Source: Rhizoctonia solani (lineage: Eukaryota; Basidiomycota; Agaricomycetes; Cantharellales; Ceratobasidiaceae). Taken from it: a stretch of 64,000 nt of DNA. The notes under the pieces were generated by a model. That model ran no database searches, had not been told where the DNA came from, and saw nothing but the letters and a program-made list of their open reading frames with translations. Where the stretch lies: the NCBI RefSeq assembly GCF_016906535.1, contig NC_057376.1, positions 248,001-312,000 on the forward strand, given 5' to 3'. Within the stretch, counting starts at the first letter, position 1, and each line of letters starts with the position of its first letter. The translations under genes were made by a program, and so were the position numbers. Shown piece by piece: positions 48,031 to 59,002 of this stretch.

Positions 48031-49384
48031 CTTGATGAGCCGTGGTTTTTAGTAATATAAGGTGCTATATAGAAACAGTTGGTCGCCCAAGTTTATTCTG
48101 GTGAGACTGAGCTGAAAGGACAGGGCCAATCCACTACGTGAATGTGACGAAGTGTTGGGTTTGGAGATGTAGGTTATATACTCGGACGTTTTCGGACATG
48201 GGTTATCCTCCAGGCGATGGGTTTGTGCCTTGAATTTGGACAAAGGGGTAGACTGAACATATCCTTGAGGTCTAGTACCCATTCGATGCAAACATTCAAT
48301 ACAAAATATACCGAGTTTGTAATCACACTAATACTCGCCCCGAACACAATCGCACATCGCCTCGCCCAGTTCTGGGTGCAAATTTCGGGTTGACACCGCG
48401 AATCTCTCTATCAAACAACTCAAACTGGCATTCAAACTCGAGAAACTATATAGGTGTAACTTTCGTTTGGGACAAGGTACACTCCGGTATACAGGAGAGA
48501 CCACGGCGGCGGAAACCTCGCACTCGTTCGTTCAATGGCGGGAAGCATTTAGTTCGATGTGTAGGGCGTACGAACGAGTGGGTAGGCCAGGAGACCTTAA
48601 TGAGCCCCTGCGCAAACAATTCTGTTTCGTGAAACATGGACTCTTCCTCTCACTACTGGTTAACGCCTATCAGATGTCAAAGGTCACCATTAAGGTATGG
48701 TATTGATGGATAATAAATTGAAGGGAGCCGCGTGTGCTAGGGTGACTAAATTCGTAAAGGAGCTAGGCGTTGAAGGGTACCGTACTTACGAAAGGGGAAG
48801 TGGGAACCCCAAATGAATTTCGAGGAAAGACATTGTTCGGAAGCCATTGCAAACCTATGGACACGAGCAATAACGCACGTAACATGAAAGTAAGTTACAG
48901 CTCGGTCAACTTACACGGGCGGTTAGATGCGAGCTTGGTTATTCAATGCCAGGCGACGTCCCATCTCAAGAGGCACGAAATGTATGCGCAGAATAGCAAG
49001 CGTTTAAACGCGATCACCTGGAGCCAGTTATCAACATGTGTAATCATATTTATGATGCTCTGTTAAGTTCGGGAATTTGCAATTGTTTCATAAGTGAGTT
49101 TCGCAAATCTCGGATGTGGTCTCTACGAATTATATCATTGTAATCCACCCAGCATAAGATAACCAAAAAAAAAAAACGCAATGAGACACCAATAAAGTTA
49201 AACAGAAAAGACGAGAATACGAGCCCGAGTAATACAACAAAAAAGATACACGGAAACACGAGTGGATACTTCAAGATCCGATCAATAAAAGAAGGTGGGG
49301 AAGGTATAAAACGAGCGACTGTGGTATGTGGGAATAGTACCTAGTAATACTAGGCTACAAGTAGGAATAAGTCATGTACCTTAT
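48031..49384. other. Intergenic, no supported gene
   Basis: About 1.35 kb with only short open frames of random appearance on both strands, and a poly-A run (A11-12) near 49166-49178. Confidence 0.4.
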
Positions 49385-52145
49385 TTACTCGGTCAAAGTC
49401 ATGTTTTCGGCCTCCAGTGCCATGCTCAATGCCCGGGAGATTCTTCTGTCGGTGGTAACCGGAGCAGGCGCTGGAACCGAAGCAGGTCGTCGTGCTGAGG
49501 GCAAGCCCAGCCCAAGAGCTCTAAGCTCTGGGCGTGCATTGGACGTGACTCCTAGGCCTTCATTAGGTGCTGACGTTTCCGTGATCCGCTCCAATGGGAG
49601 CGATGGAAGCCGTGCAGGCGGTGTCATCATCGAGCGAATCGGGGGTGTGGAAGCCGATCGCGATGGGTCCATCCACCCATTGAGCCCAGTTACAGTCTGG
49701 AATACGCCGAGTTCTCGGCGGAGATCGACTCCCTGTGCTCGCGCTTGGTCGCGCTCCCGTTCAGTTTGCGCCAGTTTCTATTGACGGCTTTAGTTTGGTC
49801 CGAATGAATTTGGATGAACGGCATACCTGCGCCATCTGGTCGAGTTCAGCCTTAATCTCCTCGACGTATTTGAGTTTTTGATTGGCATTCGAGACACCCA
49901 GGGCCGCCTCACTCGCTTTCTGGAGTTTGTCAAGCTCTCTGTCACTCAAACCAAGCTGGACGACTTCTCCAACCAGAGTGTTGTAAGCTTCCTCGTATCT
50001 ATCAGCCCTATCGAGTGCCTCCATCATCCTGTGCGTGAAATATTAGTTAGAACCAACGCACTCCAAGACCGAGATGTCGCTTACTCGTCGATATCCTCCC
50101 TCAATTCATCTTCAATGGTCTTGGCCTGGACCAATCGCCTCTCCGCTCGCTTTACATTCTCCCTCTCATCCTGCAAGTCCTTTTCCAATCGAGCGATCTG
50201 AGTACGCAAAGCATCCATTTGCTCTCGTAGAGAATGCTCGCGTGCCTGAAGCCCGTTGAGCAAAACAGCCCGAGCCTCATGCTCGGCGGCTGCTCGAGCC
50301 GTCTCCTCCATTGTTTGTTTGTAGGCTGTAAATTCAGCCTGTAGTTGTTTATGTTCTGCCTCAAGCCGAGAAAGTTCGGCCTGTGCCTTGGTATGGGACG
50401 GATCCACGTTAGGGATGATAGTACGAGAACGGAGGTGCGCAATTTCGGCCTCGAGACTTGCATATTCAACTTGGAGCTCTTGGTATGCGACAATCTGATG
50501 GTTGTGCTCCTCGGCTTCCATCGCAGCGTCAACAAGATCTTGTTCTAGCGACTCTTGTTCCTCCCGGAGTGTTGCACATTCGGCGCGTAGTTTAATAAGT
50601 TCAAGTTCTTCGGAACGGGAAAGGTTGGAAGCGGAAGGTAACGAAGTGTCAGCGATAGAGGTGTGGACGTCGTTCGAGAATAATCGGAGCTTCTGGACCT
50701 CCATAAGACGCATCTCGCGTTGTCCTTCCAAAACGGCTATGACGAGCTCATCTAGATCGGTTTGTGAACTATCCCTTTCAGCGTAAGTGGTATGCCGATA
50801 TTTCCCCCACTCTGAATATACTGGATCCCGTTGAATGCCAAGTTCCTCTGCTAAGCTACGTTTCTCCTCTTCAGCCCAAACCGCCATTTGCTCCAATGTC
50901 GCTATCTTCCTTCCTTTATCCCGGAGTTCGCCCTCCAACGCCTGGATCTCCTTATCCTTGGCCTGCGAATTCGCGTGTAATTGGCCGTATGCAACAGCAA
51001 ATCTTTCCAGTAGCACTTTAGCGTAGGCAAGCTCCTTGGATGTCTCTTCGTTACTTGCTGCTTGAGAGACCTCTAAGGCTTCCATTTCGATTTCAGTATC
51101 GCGTGCCTGTTGTTCTGCAACTCGAACTCGTTCCTTGTATGCTTTGACTCGCTTGTCGTATACTTGCATTCGCCCCTCGTAGACCTGCGCCTGAGCCTCG
51201 GCAGTCGCCAGCTCCTCTTCGAGCTCCCGAATCCGCAAGTCCCGCTCTTGAATTCGAACTTCGAGGTCCCGCGCACGAGTTTCAAACCGTCTGGATGTAT
51301 CTCGCTCACGCAATCGAGCCGAATGTTCGCCGACAGTCGTACGAGCTATTTCAAGCTGGGATTGGAGGGACGATATTTCCATTGTGAGCTAATGAACAGA
51401 CAGTAAACACAGACAACTCTGTTTAGACGTTGAAAGATTAGATACCTTTCGCTTTTCATCATTGTGTATTCGCTCTATGTCCTCCAGCTTCCGCTCGGCC
51501 CCAGCGAGCTTACCAATTCGCTCATTTAATTGTTTTAATGCCGATTCAGATTTTTCGAGCTATAGCCATGTTAGTCTGAGCCCGAGTCAGTACTTGACTG
51601 GTAACGCACCGCTGTTCGGAGAGCGGCTTCTCGTTGGGAGACCATCCCTACACATCAAGTCAAGACCCGTTGAATCCCGGACAGCCAAATAAACTTACGA
51701 TGTTCTCTCTCAGCCTCTGCATGTTCGCTATCCCTGGTCAATTTTTCTCGTACAAGATCTTGGACCCTTGACTCGAGTTGGGACGCCTTTTCCTGTGACT
51801 TGTGAAGTTCACGCTGGTGTTCTTTGCGAAGTTTAGCATTCTCCGTTCGGAGTGTATCAACCTGGCAGCCCAAGTGAGAGACTACAGCCAGCAAGTTGAC
51901 AAATGATCTTACCTGTGCTCGAAGCGCAGCAGCTCCCAAGGTAGGCTGTGAACCAGATACCTTACGTGTTGATACTGATGACGGTTGGTTCGGATCTTTC
52001 TTTACCGACAACCGAGGAAGGCCAGAGGCTGAGAAGAGACCCTCAGTGAGCAATTCAAGCGGCCGATGCTCAGTACTTACGCAAGACGTTTTCCTTTCCC
52101 TTGTGCGACTGGATGCGCAGGACGCCCTGCTTGGGGGCATCCATG
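49385..52145 (-). CDS. Long coiled-coil protein
   Basis: Predicted cytoskeletal or spindle-associated coiled-coil protein of about 800 residues. The ATG at 52145 opens a basic serine-rich leader (MDAPKQGVLRIQSHKGKENV). After several short exons, uninterrupted heptad-rich sequence starts (for example VDTLRTENAKLRKEHQREL, and the 433-codon exon 51382-50081 with ERDLRIRELEEELATAEAQA and QIARLEKDLQDERENVKRAE). The following exon ends YVEEIKAELDQMAQ, and the last exon has a disordered Ser/Pro tail ending SRALSMALEAENMTLTE, stop TAG at 49385-49387. No motor domain or other globular domain is visible. The KEN-like and SxRL-rich ends are weak hints of cell-cycle regulation. Not assigned to a named family. 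Confidence 0.75.
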
Positions 52146-52452
52146 GTGGGGGAATCAAGGCTCCGTGCTGCAGCGAATAGGTAGCTTGAGATATGGGCAT
52201 AGGGCGGTGAATTTATCAACTTACTGGAATTATTGTCCGCAAATGGATGCCTCGCTGTAGTGGGATGGGCTATGGTGATCATAACCCCAAAATCCCGTGT
52301 CCAAGACGAATTGAGGGTTGAGCCAAGAATGTCAACATCAACATTCACGTGACCAAACGCGCATCACTAATTTATTGATCAACAGAAGCATATGACGCGG
52401 CACACGAGCCGGGAATAAGGAGTAGGTATATAATTATATCTGAACGACAAAT

Positions 52453-53736
52453 CTAAACGTATGTACGAAGAGAATTGATTTCCCAGTAGGCCTCTACAAA
52501 CTCTTTCGGATTATTGTTGACGACTGATTGTGTCCGGATTTTGTCAGCATGCTTCTACGGGTCTCCTAATTGAACTTACAATCGATACAAGTCCCAGGAC
52601 AACCTGATTTGGGGTATTCACTCCCTGCCCAGTCTCCCTGTATATCACTTGTTAACTAGAAGAATTCACCAATAAAAAAAACGACATACACAAAAAGTCA
52701 GATCAAAGACAATTTCGTGCGGTCCGAAGTGGCTCTTCATATCACAATTCTCAGCGGGGAAATCGGCTACAGGTAGGCCCCAGCACTCAGGTTGCACAGT
52801 TTTGGAACCCATTCGGACTTCTTCTGGGATCAAAATATCATTACGGCCCCAGAACCAGACACTGACACCCTGCTCGGTGCGGCGCATTGCAAACCTGGTG
52901 ACCAACCCAGTCAGACTATATGCACGCTAATGTCCCCTGAACACATACCACCCCCCACCCATTTTGTTAAACCTCTGTCCAAAAGAGCCTTGTCTGAATT
53001 TGACACCACAACCTTGATTGTTATTCTGCTTGGCGTCACACTCGTTGCTTTCTCCGACGCCTGTCATGACACGGACAGCGCCTGTCATATTGCACCCTGG
53101 AGTCGTATGAAGAGAGGCGAGATTGTACGAGCGCTTGTTGATCCCTTCGATAATGTCGATCTCACCTCCCTGTGGCCATCTCCCTGTTCAACAGACTCGT
53201 GGGGACATAGTTGGTTCCATGGGTCCTTTTATTGCTTACCGCTGGTTGTGACGGTCCAGAACGCGGGCCAAGTACCGCACCCGGTGGGCATGTGAGTCAG
53301 ATCGAGAATCAAGACCGAGTCTTCGTAATGTTGCTTGGAGGCAACGCGAATGCTATCCCGTCCCCTTGGGTGAGATTTGGAGTTGTTGACCGCATCAGCG
53401 CGCATAACGAATTTAGACTCGGATGCATAGGTAAGGTTGTTCGTTTTGGCGTAACCTTGGTCAACATAACTGGGCGTATGATGGGTTCAGATCGATTGGC
53501 CAGCCAATAAGCCAGGCTGTGAAAATAGAAAGTGGGCTCACGTACTTGACTCTTCCGTGGGTTGGATCGTTGAATGTCTGAAAATTGAAAACATCATAGA
53601 ATTTGTTGCCGATTATCTCTTCTCTTACTTGGAACGAGCGAAAATTGGCGATTGGGCCAGGAAATGAGAGTATGGGGAGCGAACATGTAACCAAAAGCGG
53701 AAAGGAGAGTAGAATAAACGAGGGGTAATGAAGCAT
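52453..53736 (-). CDS. GH16 endo-beta-1,3(4)-glucanase, secreted
   Basis: Secreted laminarinase-type glucanase acting on beta-1,3/1,4-glucan. The ATG at 53736 begins a signal peptide (FILLSFPLLVTCSLPILSF). Exons then give FRSFQVREEIIGNKFYDVFNF, GRVKYV, a substrate-cleft stretch (SKFVMRADAVNNS; DSVLILDLTHMPTGCGTWPAFW), and the catalytic motif GGEIDIIEG near 53150-53170, with its two acidic residues. Next come LHTTPGC, a cysteine-rich loop, GGGWYV, SVWFWGRNDILIP, CDMKSHFGPHEIVFDLTFC and GDWAGSEYPKSGCPGTC. The last exon ends NNNPKEFVEAYWEINSLRTYV, stop TAG at 52453-52455, as is usual for the family. Introns are short. It is on the same strand as the coiled-coil gene, 307 bp upstream. Confidence 0.88.
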
Positions 53737-54499
53737 CTGGGACCAACGAAGAATGTTTCAAGTTAGTGAGCTAGTAATAGTTGATGGGAGCGAGAAGTGA
53801 AACGAGTGTGATGATAGTCAATGGAACAGCGTGATTTGGTTTATGGAACTAAAGTTACCCAACCCCCTGAAACATCCCCCTATTCATGGCTACCACGTGA
53901 CAACGCAGGATCGAAACCACATCTACTGCCACTGTACAAGGTTATAATGCTGAAAATCAGTGTGTGTGTTTAAGTGAGAATTGAGTTGAAATCAAGGTCA
54001 ATATATACTGATTTTAGGTATCAATTCTTCCATAGTCTGATTCATGCTGAGGGAGGCATACTAACATTGAAATGTTCAGGCCATATCCTACTGAAAAAAG
54101 GAATCTTTTACTGATGTACTGATTTTCAGGATCTTATCACACCACAGTGGCGCTGGTGCCATTGCTCTTCAGAAACGCCAAGATTGGATCGAAATAACCG
54201 AGCTGAACACATATGACTCCAAGCCGCTAGCAATCGTGGGGGAGTGGCTACCAGTATGGCAGGCGTCGCGGGAAGGCGACGGTATACGTAGTATATATTG
54301 TAAATCAAAGGTGAGTAGCACCAACATTATTGGTGCGGAGTCGATCATGTATGAGCTACAATGCAACAAACCCAGCCCGTCTCAGTCGGGAACTCTGCTC
54401 AATGGATGTTGTGACCAACCGAAGCTGGAGACCGGAGGTTCAGCTTAATGGGGTATGATAATGCGGGCATGGGCCCGATTAACCGGGGCTATTTTTGTA
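53737..54499. other. Intergenic
   Basis: Upstream of the GH16 gene. It contains AT-rich stretches and a repeated short phrase (TACTGATTTT...AGG near 54007-54018 and 54116-54130). No gene supported. Confidence 0.4.
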
Positions 54500-55115
54500 G
54501 ATACTTGTCCCGTGATCTGATCCGACTAATGTGCTCGGCCACAAATGACCATGTGGAATCCGATGGGTTGACCACACACATCCCTCGCCACCTGACCGGT
54601 GCTCTTAGTGGTGGAGAGCTGCGAGGCTACATATATATATCGGTTAAGGTAGCATTGCAAAATAGCCACGAGGTTTGAACAACTATAGGGTTGTGAATTA
54701 TAACCTTGTATGATATTAGTAATGACTTGCGCACTCGAAAATGGTCCATCTGCACTGGCCTCAAAACTCTTCCAGTAGGTATAAATCGGACAACTCGGGC
54801 GACCGGGCTGGGATGACCAGAAGTCCGCATATACGTACTATATGGGGAATCGTCGTCAAGTCCATGGCACACATAGCCACTCATCATCCTTCGGAAAAGC
54901 GTGTCGCGGTGTACGCAGACTATGGGGCGCGAAATCACGAGTGTCTTCCGATGAAGTACTCGGACATACCTTTGCGTCCAATTCTCATTGGCCTCGTCGG
55001 CTTGGATGAACGAGTACAACGTGGAATAGTTGATAGTAAACAGAGGTATAAATATGGCTCATGAGATCCTCAGGTTTAGTATCACCTGTTTGTTCCCAAC
55101 TTCAAGGCATCTGCT
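54500..55115 (+). promoter_or_regulatory. Duplicated upstream region of peptide gene 1
   Basis: This stretch is related to about 56250-56868, upstream of peptide gene 2. Shared blocks include an ACTCGAAAAT phrase (54735 and 56463), GACAACT-rich sequence followed by GATGACCAGAA, a CATATACG/CGCACCATATGGG block, and CCTTCGGAAAAGC versus CCTCCGAGAAAGC. A TATAAATA box lies at 55047-55054, about 62 bp before the ATG, and GGCAT/CTGCTATGCGTC follows. Confidence 0.6.
55047..55054 (+). promoter_or_regulatory. TATA box of peptide gene 1
   Basis: TATAAATA about 62 bp before the start codon; copy 2 has TATATAA (56784-56790) about 79 bp before its start. Placement fits a core promoter with a short 5' leader. 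Confidence 0.55.
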
Positions 55116-55455
55116 ATGCGTCGTGAGCCGAACTCGAAGCCACTGTCGACTATATATAATTTACTAACTTTTGTGTTTAGTTACTTTTGCTACAGTCGTC
55201 GTCCTTGTCGGTTTAGCCGCTGCTACTCCTACTCCGGTCGAGGAGAAGCGTCTTGATTGCTACAACAGCTGTAAGTCTTTGAACAATAAAATGAGGTATT
55301 AATCGAGATTGATAGTTACTGGTATTTTAGGCATGCAAACATGTTCTCCTCCTGGCGCTGCCATCTGTGAGTCAGACCCCCCCCCCACTATGACGTGCTT
55401 GACTTATTCACCCTCGTTATAAGGCTCAATTCTCTGCGGACAGCAGTGCAAGTAG
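55116..55455 (+). CDS. Cysteine-rich secreted peptide precursor, copy 1 (intact)
   Basis: Unrecognised, probably undescribed peptide family. Four exons: 55116-55122 (7 nt), 55181-55270, 55331-55366 (36 nt) and 55424-55455, separated by GT-AG introns of 58, 60 and 57 nt, total 54 codons. Residues 1-17 form a signal peptide (basic residue at 2, then TFATVVVLVGLAAA); residues 18-26 are a short acidic pro-segment ending EEKR, a Kex2-type site. The mature part (27-54) has cysteines at 29, 33, 37, 45, 49 and 53, so C-x3-C-x3-C-x7-C-x3-C-x3-C, with Pro-Pro-Gly in the central loop. The i/i+4/i+8 spacing on both sides of a turn predicts two short helices linked by three disulfides. All introns are phase 1, and the second and third each split a cysteine codon (T|GC). 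Role unknown: antimicrobial, effector or signalling peptide are all possible. Confidence 0.78.
55377..55386 (+). repeat. C10 mononucleotide run in intron 3 of peptide gene 1
   Basis: Ten consecutive C near the start of the third intron, absent from copy 2. Confidence 0.85.
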
Positions 55456-56249
55456 ATACTATGGGCTCTACAAAATCTTTTTATTACATTTGTGAATGGA
55501 GATTTGATTGATGGTGTACGTTTGTGAGAGACCACATATTCGCATACGGCGAATCAGTTATTTTCGCGATATACGAATCCGGAAACTCAAGCCTGTCTCC
55601 CTCGGGGCGAAGTGAGCTTTTCTCTCCTGGGCTTCATTCGCGTTAAGGTATATAATGGCTGCTCGTCATCCCATCTCACTAGAACTTCAGTCATTCATGT
55701 ACAATTAGGACTCCCGTCGATGGCTCTCTTGAATCCTCACTCCCCAGTCCCTTCTACTTGTTGCTGAGCTGCAATTTTTAATACTCTGCTCCTTAATTTT
55801 CCCGCTTAATTCGAGCAATCAACTAACAATACAACACTAATATCCAGTTTCATGCTATGTGCCTATCATTTAAGCATACTATAACTCGGAGCTGATTTAT
55901 GCACGACAAGTAAAACCACGATGATCGTACACGTATGCCTCTTATGACAAAATCTTGTTGCCTATAAGTATAATTATAAACGAGTCGACCAAGTCATTCA
56001 GCTACTAATACCCAATGGTTGTTAATAGCATCTTCTGAGTCGTTCATTATCATCCACGACGAACCTGTCTGAAAGTGACGCCTACCGTTTTCTTGCTCCA
56101 AGCATGGTAAATACAGTGGTGTACACAATATACTTGACTCCTTAGTCGCAGCCAGCTTAGCAGAAATATGCATGTCATGTCCGACTTGGCCTCAAAGTCG
56201 GAGATTTATCCTGATGGAGTACTGAGTGTACATACCTTTGAATGATGGA
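55456..56249. other. Spacer between the duplicated peptide units
   Basis: About 800 bp, AT-rich. No third copy of the peptide exons was seen, and no other gene supported. Confidence 0.4.
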
Positions 56250-56868
56250 AATTATTTTTGGTCACGTTTGCTTGGTGATCTCGTTCGATTCGCGTGGTCA
56301 TAATGACCTTGTGGATCTGATCCGTTGATATCGCTCAACTGACTCATGTTCCAGAGGCGTGGGTTGTGAGACACACAAGGTGGTATTAAAAATGGGCATT
56401 ATACGCCAACGCCCATAGACTTGTGGGCGATAGCTTCATGGTGTGCTCGCGACTGCATGTGTACTCGAAAATCAGCAACGCACAAATCAGACCTTCGGTT
56501 CTTCCCAGTAATATGCAGCGGGCAACTCGGACAACTGGCGTCATGATGACCAGAAATGCCTTGATATACGCACCATATGGGAAATCGCCATCAGCACCAC
56601 AGCTCATAGAATCAATAGTTATCCTCCGAGAAAGCATGTCGTGGCTCAAGTTGAGTGTGGAAAATAGTGTCACGGGAGTTTGTCAAGACATTGCTCGGAA
56701 ATAGCTCTGTGCCGACCTCGCTACTCGCCTTGCTCGGCTTGAGGAGGGGGGTTGAAAGGTTCATCGTCGAGGATGGATTAAAGTATATAAAGCAGTCGAA
56801 TATAGCTTCAATGTGAGTATCATCCATAAAATATTCGCGCCTTTCCAAGTGTATGCTTACGTCCCGCT

Positions 56869-57203
56869 ATGCGTCGTGAGTCGGATTCAAAACTACTATC
56901 AACCTTCATGCACTGACCTTTGATTTTAGTCACTTTTTCTACCGTCCTCGTCGCCCTTATTGGCCTGGCCATTGCCACCCTGCCCCAGTAGAGGAGAGGC
57001 GTCTTTATTGCTATAACAGTTGTAAGTCCTCTAGCAATAAGATGTGATGGTGGTCGAGATTAAGAGCTACTGGTATTTCAGGCATGCAGTCCTGCTCTCC
57101 CCCTGGCTCCGGGACCTGTAAGTCATTCCTCATTCTAATGGCGTGATTCAATTGTTAATTTCGATTTCAAGCCTCTATCGTTTGCGTAAATCAGTGCAAG
57201 TAA
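56869..57203 (+). pseudogene. Cysteine-rich secreted peptide, copy 2 (frameshifted, one Cys lost)
   Basis: Tandem copy, 1753 bp after copy 1, with the same four-exon plan: 56869-56875, 56930-57021, 57082-57117 and 57172-57203. The 7-, 36- and 32-nt exons match copy 1 in length; exon 2 is 92 nt instead of 90, one codon longer minus one base. That missing base, in a CCC run near 56979-56982, puts a TAG in frame shortly after the signal peptide. The dibasic site becomes Arg-Arg. The fourth cysteine is replaced by serine because the first base pair of exon 4 is CC instead of GC. Either a decaying copy, or an intact diverged copy with a sequencing error; the cysteine loss is independent of the frame problem. 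Confidence 0.7.
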
Positions 57204-57701
57204 ATATTGGGGTTCTCTGAGCTTTTTTTGTACTAGTATATTAAGCTTATGAATGAAACTCTGTCATACACCGTAAGTTTGCGAGTGGCTGCATGTAAAT
57301 GCACGACAAACTCTGGTGACACATGTAACTCACAAAGCTAGAGAAACCGAATATGCTTCCTTCGGATGGAAAGGTTTATTCTCGTGTAGATGCCATCCAT
57401 CTCTAAGGAGCTGATAAAGACAAAGATAATATCCGAGCCAAGGGCAAAAGTAACCGCATCAATATACGAGAAAAATCCCTAGAGTCTAAGCAAGCGACCC
57501 CTATCCGTAGCATTCACGTATCTTTCGAAACCCAAGACAATTTCTCTACGGGTTCTTGCAAGCTATTATCGTCTGGGGCGTTTCTGACAACCAAAAGCGC
57601 CGAGCGTTGCCACGTGACAGCATCCAACCATTCCCACAACAACCGTCACATTCTTGGGCTCAAACCGCTCATCGTTGGCAGATTCTAGAACTTTACGCAT
57701 T

Positions 57702-58574
57702 ATGGATCATTCGATGCACCATATGGAAATGGACCACGGGGGACATGGTGGCCATGGTGGACACGGAGACATGGATATGGGCCCCAAGTGTGATGAACAT
57801 GCTGTGGAATACGCAGTAAGCAATGACTAATTTCTTACTACTCGCAGTACAGAACTAATGCCTCATTTTCACTAGAATCATTGATACTTGCATCGTGTTC
57901 AAGAGTGGGTGCTTACATTTCCTATGACCCAAAACGCCGCGGCACTGACTTCCACGCATTTGATAGCACATTTCGTCCAATGGAACATTCTTCATCTCGT
58001 TTGTGGCGATTGTTCTTCTGGGTGTGGCGTATGAATGGCTGCGTCGGGCACAAACAATCTCGACGTCCGAATTGCGCGTTCAATTGCAAAGGGAAAGACA
58101 AGCGCGATCCGGGCTGAGAGTCCGGCCGAGGACGAGCCATTGAATCCTCGGGTGTTTAAGCAACCAATGGTGTAAGTCGTAACGTCATAATGTGGAGGCA
58201 ATATGAGTTACTAATAATTCCTCGGGCATCGGTCGTATTAGTGCCACTCTGTCGCCTGGCGCTCGCATATCTCGGGCAGCATTGTATGGAGCCCAAGTAT
58301 TCTTATCCTTCTTCCTCATGGTGAGTAAACCTCCGCTATGACTGACAAGTGACTAACCTATTCCGGGCGTAGCTCGTTTTCATGACCTACAATGTAAGCT
58401 TCTGAGAAAATCAATTATCATTTATCACTGATCGTGTTGCTTCTACAGGCATACCTCATTCTAGCCGTCGTTCTGGGTGCGGCGATTGGACACTATGTGT
58501 TTGGGGCTCAGATGGATGCTGAAGCCGTTCTCAGTAATGCAGGGGTTGGTGCAAAAGGGATGGCTTGTCATTAA
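57702..58574 (+). CDS. CTR-family copper transporter
   Basis: High-affinity copper uptake protein with three membrane helices acting as a trimer. The ATG at 57702 opens a His/Met/Gly-rich metal-binding N-terminus (MDHSMHHMEMDHGGHGGHGG), then MNMLWNTQ|IIDTCIVFKS across an intron, the first helix region FVAIVLLGVAYEWLRRA, a loop, and then ALYGAQVFLSFFLMLVFMTY. The third helix VVLGAAIGHYVFG has the GxxxG packing motif, followed by a tail ending GVGAKGMACH, stop TAA at 58572-58574. Three or so frame irregularities (near 57788, 57908 and 57982) break the protein between recognisable segments. With a clean CTR order throughout, sequence errors are likelier than decay. Confidence 0.8.
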
Positions 58575-59002
58575 CGACGGTATGATCGCTGAGGGGTTTC
58601 TGGTTATTCTTTTTGTTGGCCCTGTATTACTCGGTCGCTGTAAATCTCTTCTGGAATGAAATCTTCTCTGCTCTGTCATGCGGTCAGTTACGAAGAAAAT
58701 CGCCGCCAACTCAGGTGTTGATTTTCCATTTAATCCAAGGCGCTTCTGGTCCAGATCTCGAATTTTCAGGTTCAGGAGCTTAGGTTCTACTTGGCTCGAT
58801 CCAGGAGCAAGCCCAATCACGGAACAAGCGCCCAACCACGAGCCTAAACGTTGGCCGTTTCGCCACGACGCACAAACCGACGTTTAAAAAAATTCGTGTA
58901 AAAAGCCAGCCTACATATACTCCGTATAACACGGTGGTAGCACACGGCGATTCTTACAGAAATAAAAACAGGCACTATGCACGGAAGAAATCCAGCGTGA
59001 AT

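Noticed and set aside
49374..49784. 136-codon plus-strand frame
   Set aside because: Antisense to the Ser/Pro-rich end of the coiled-coil gene.
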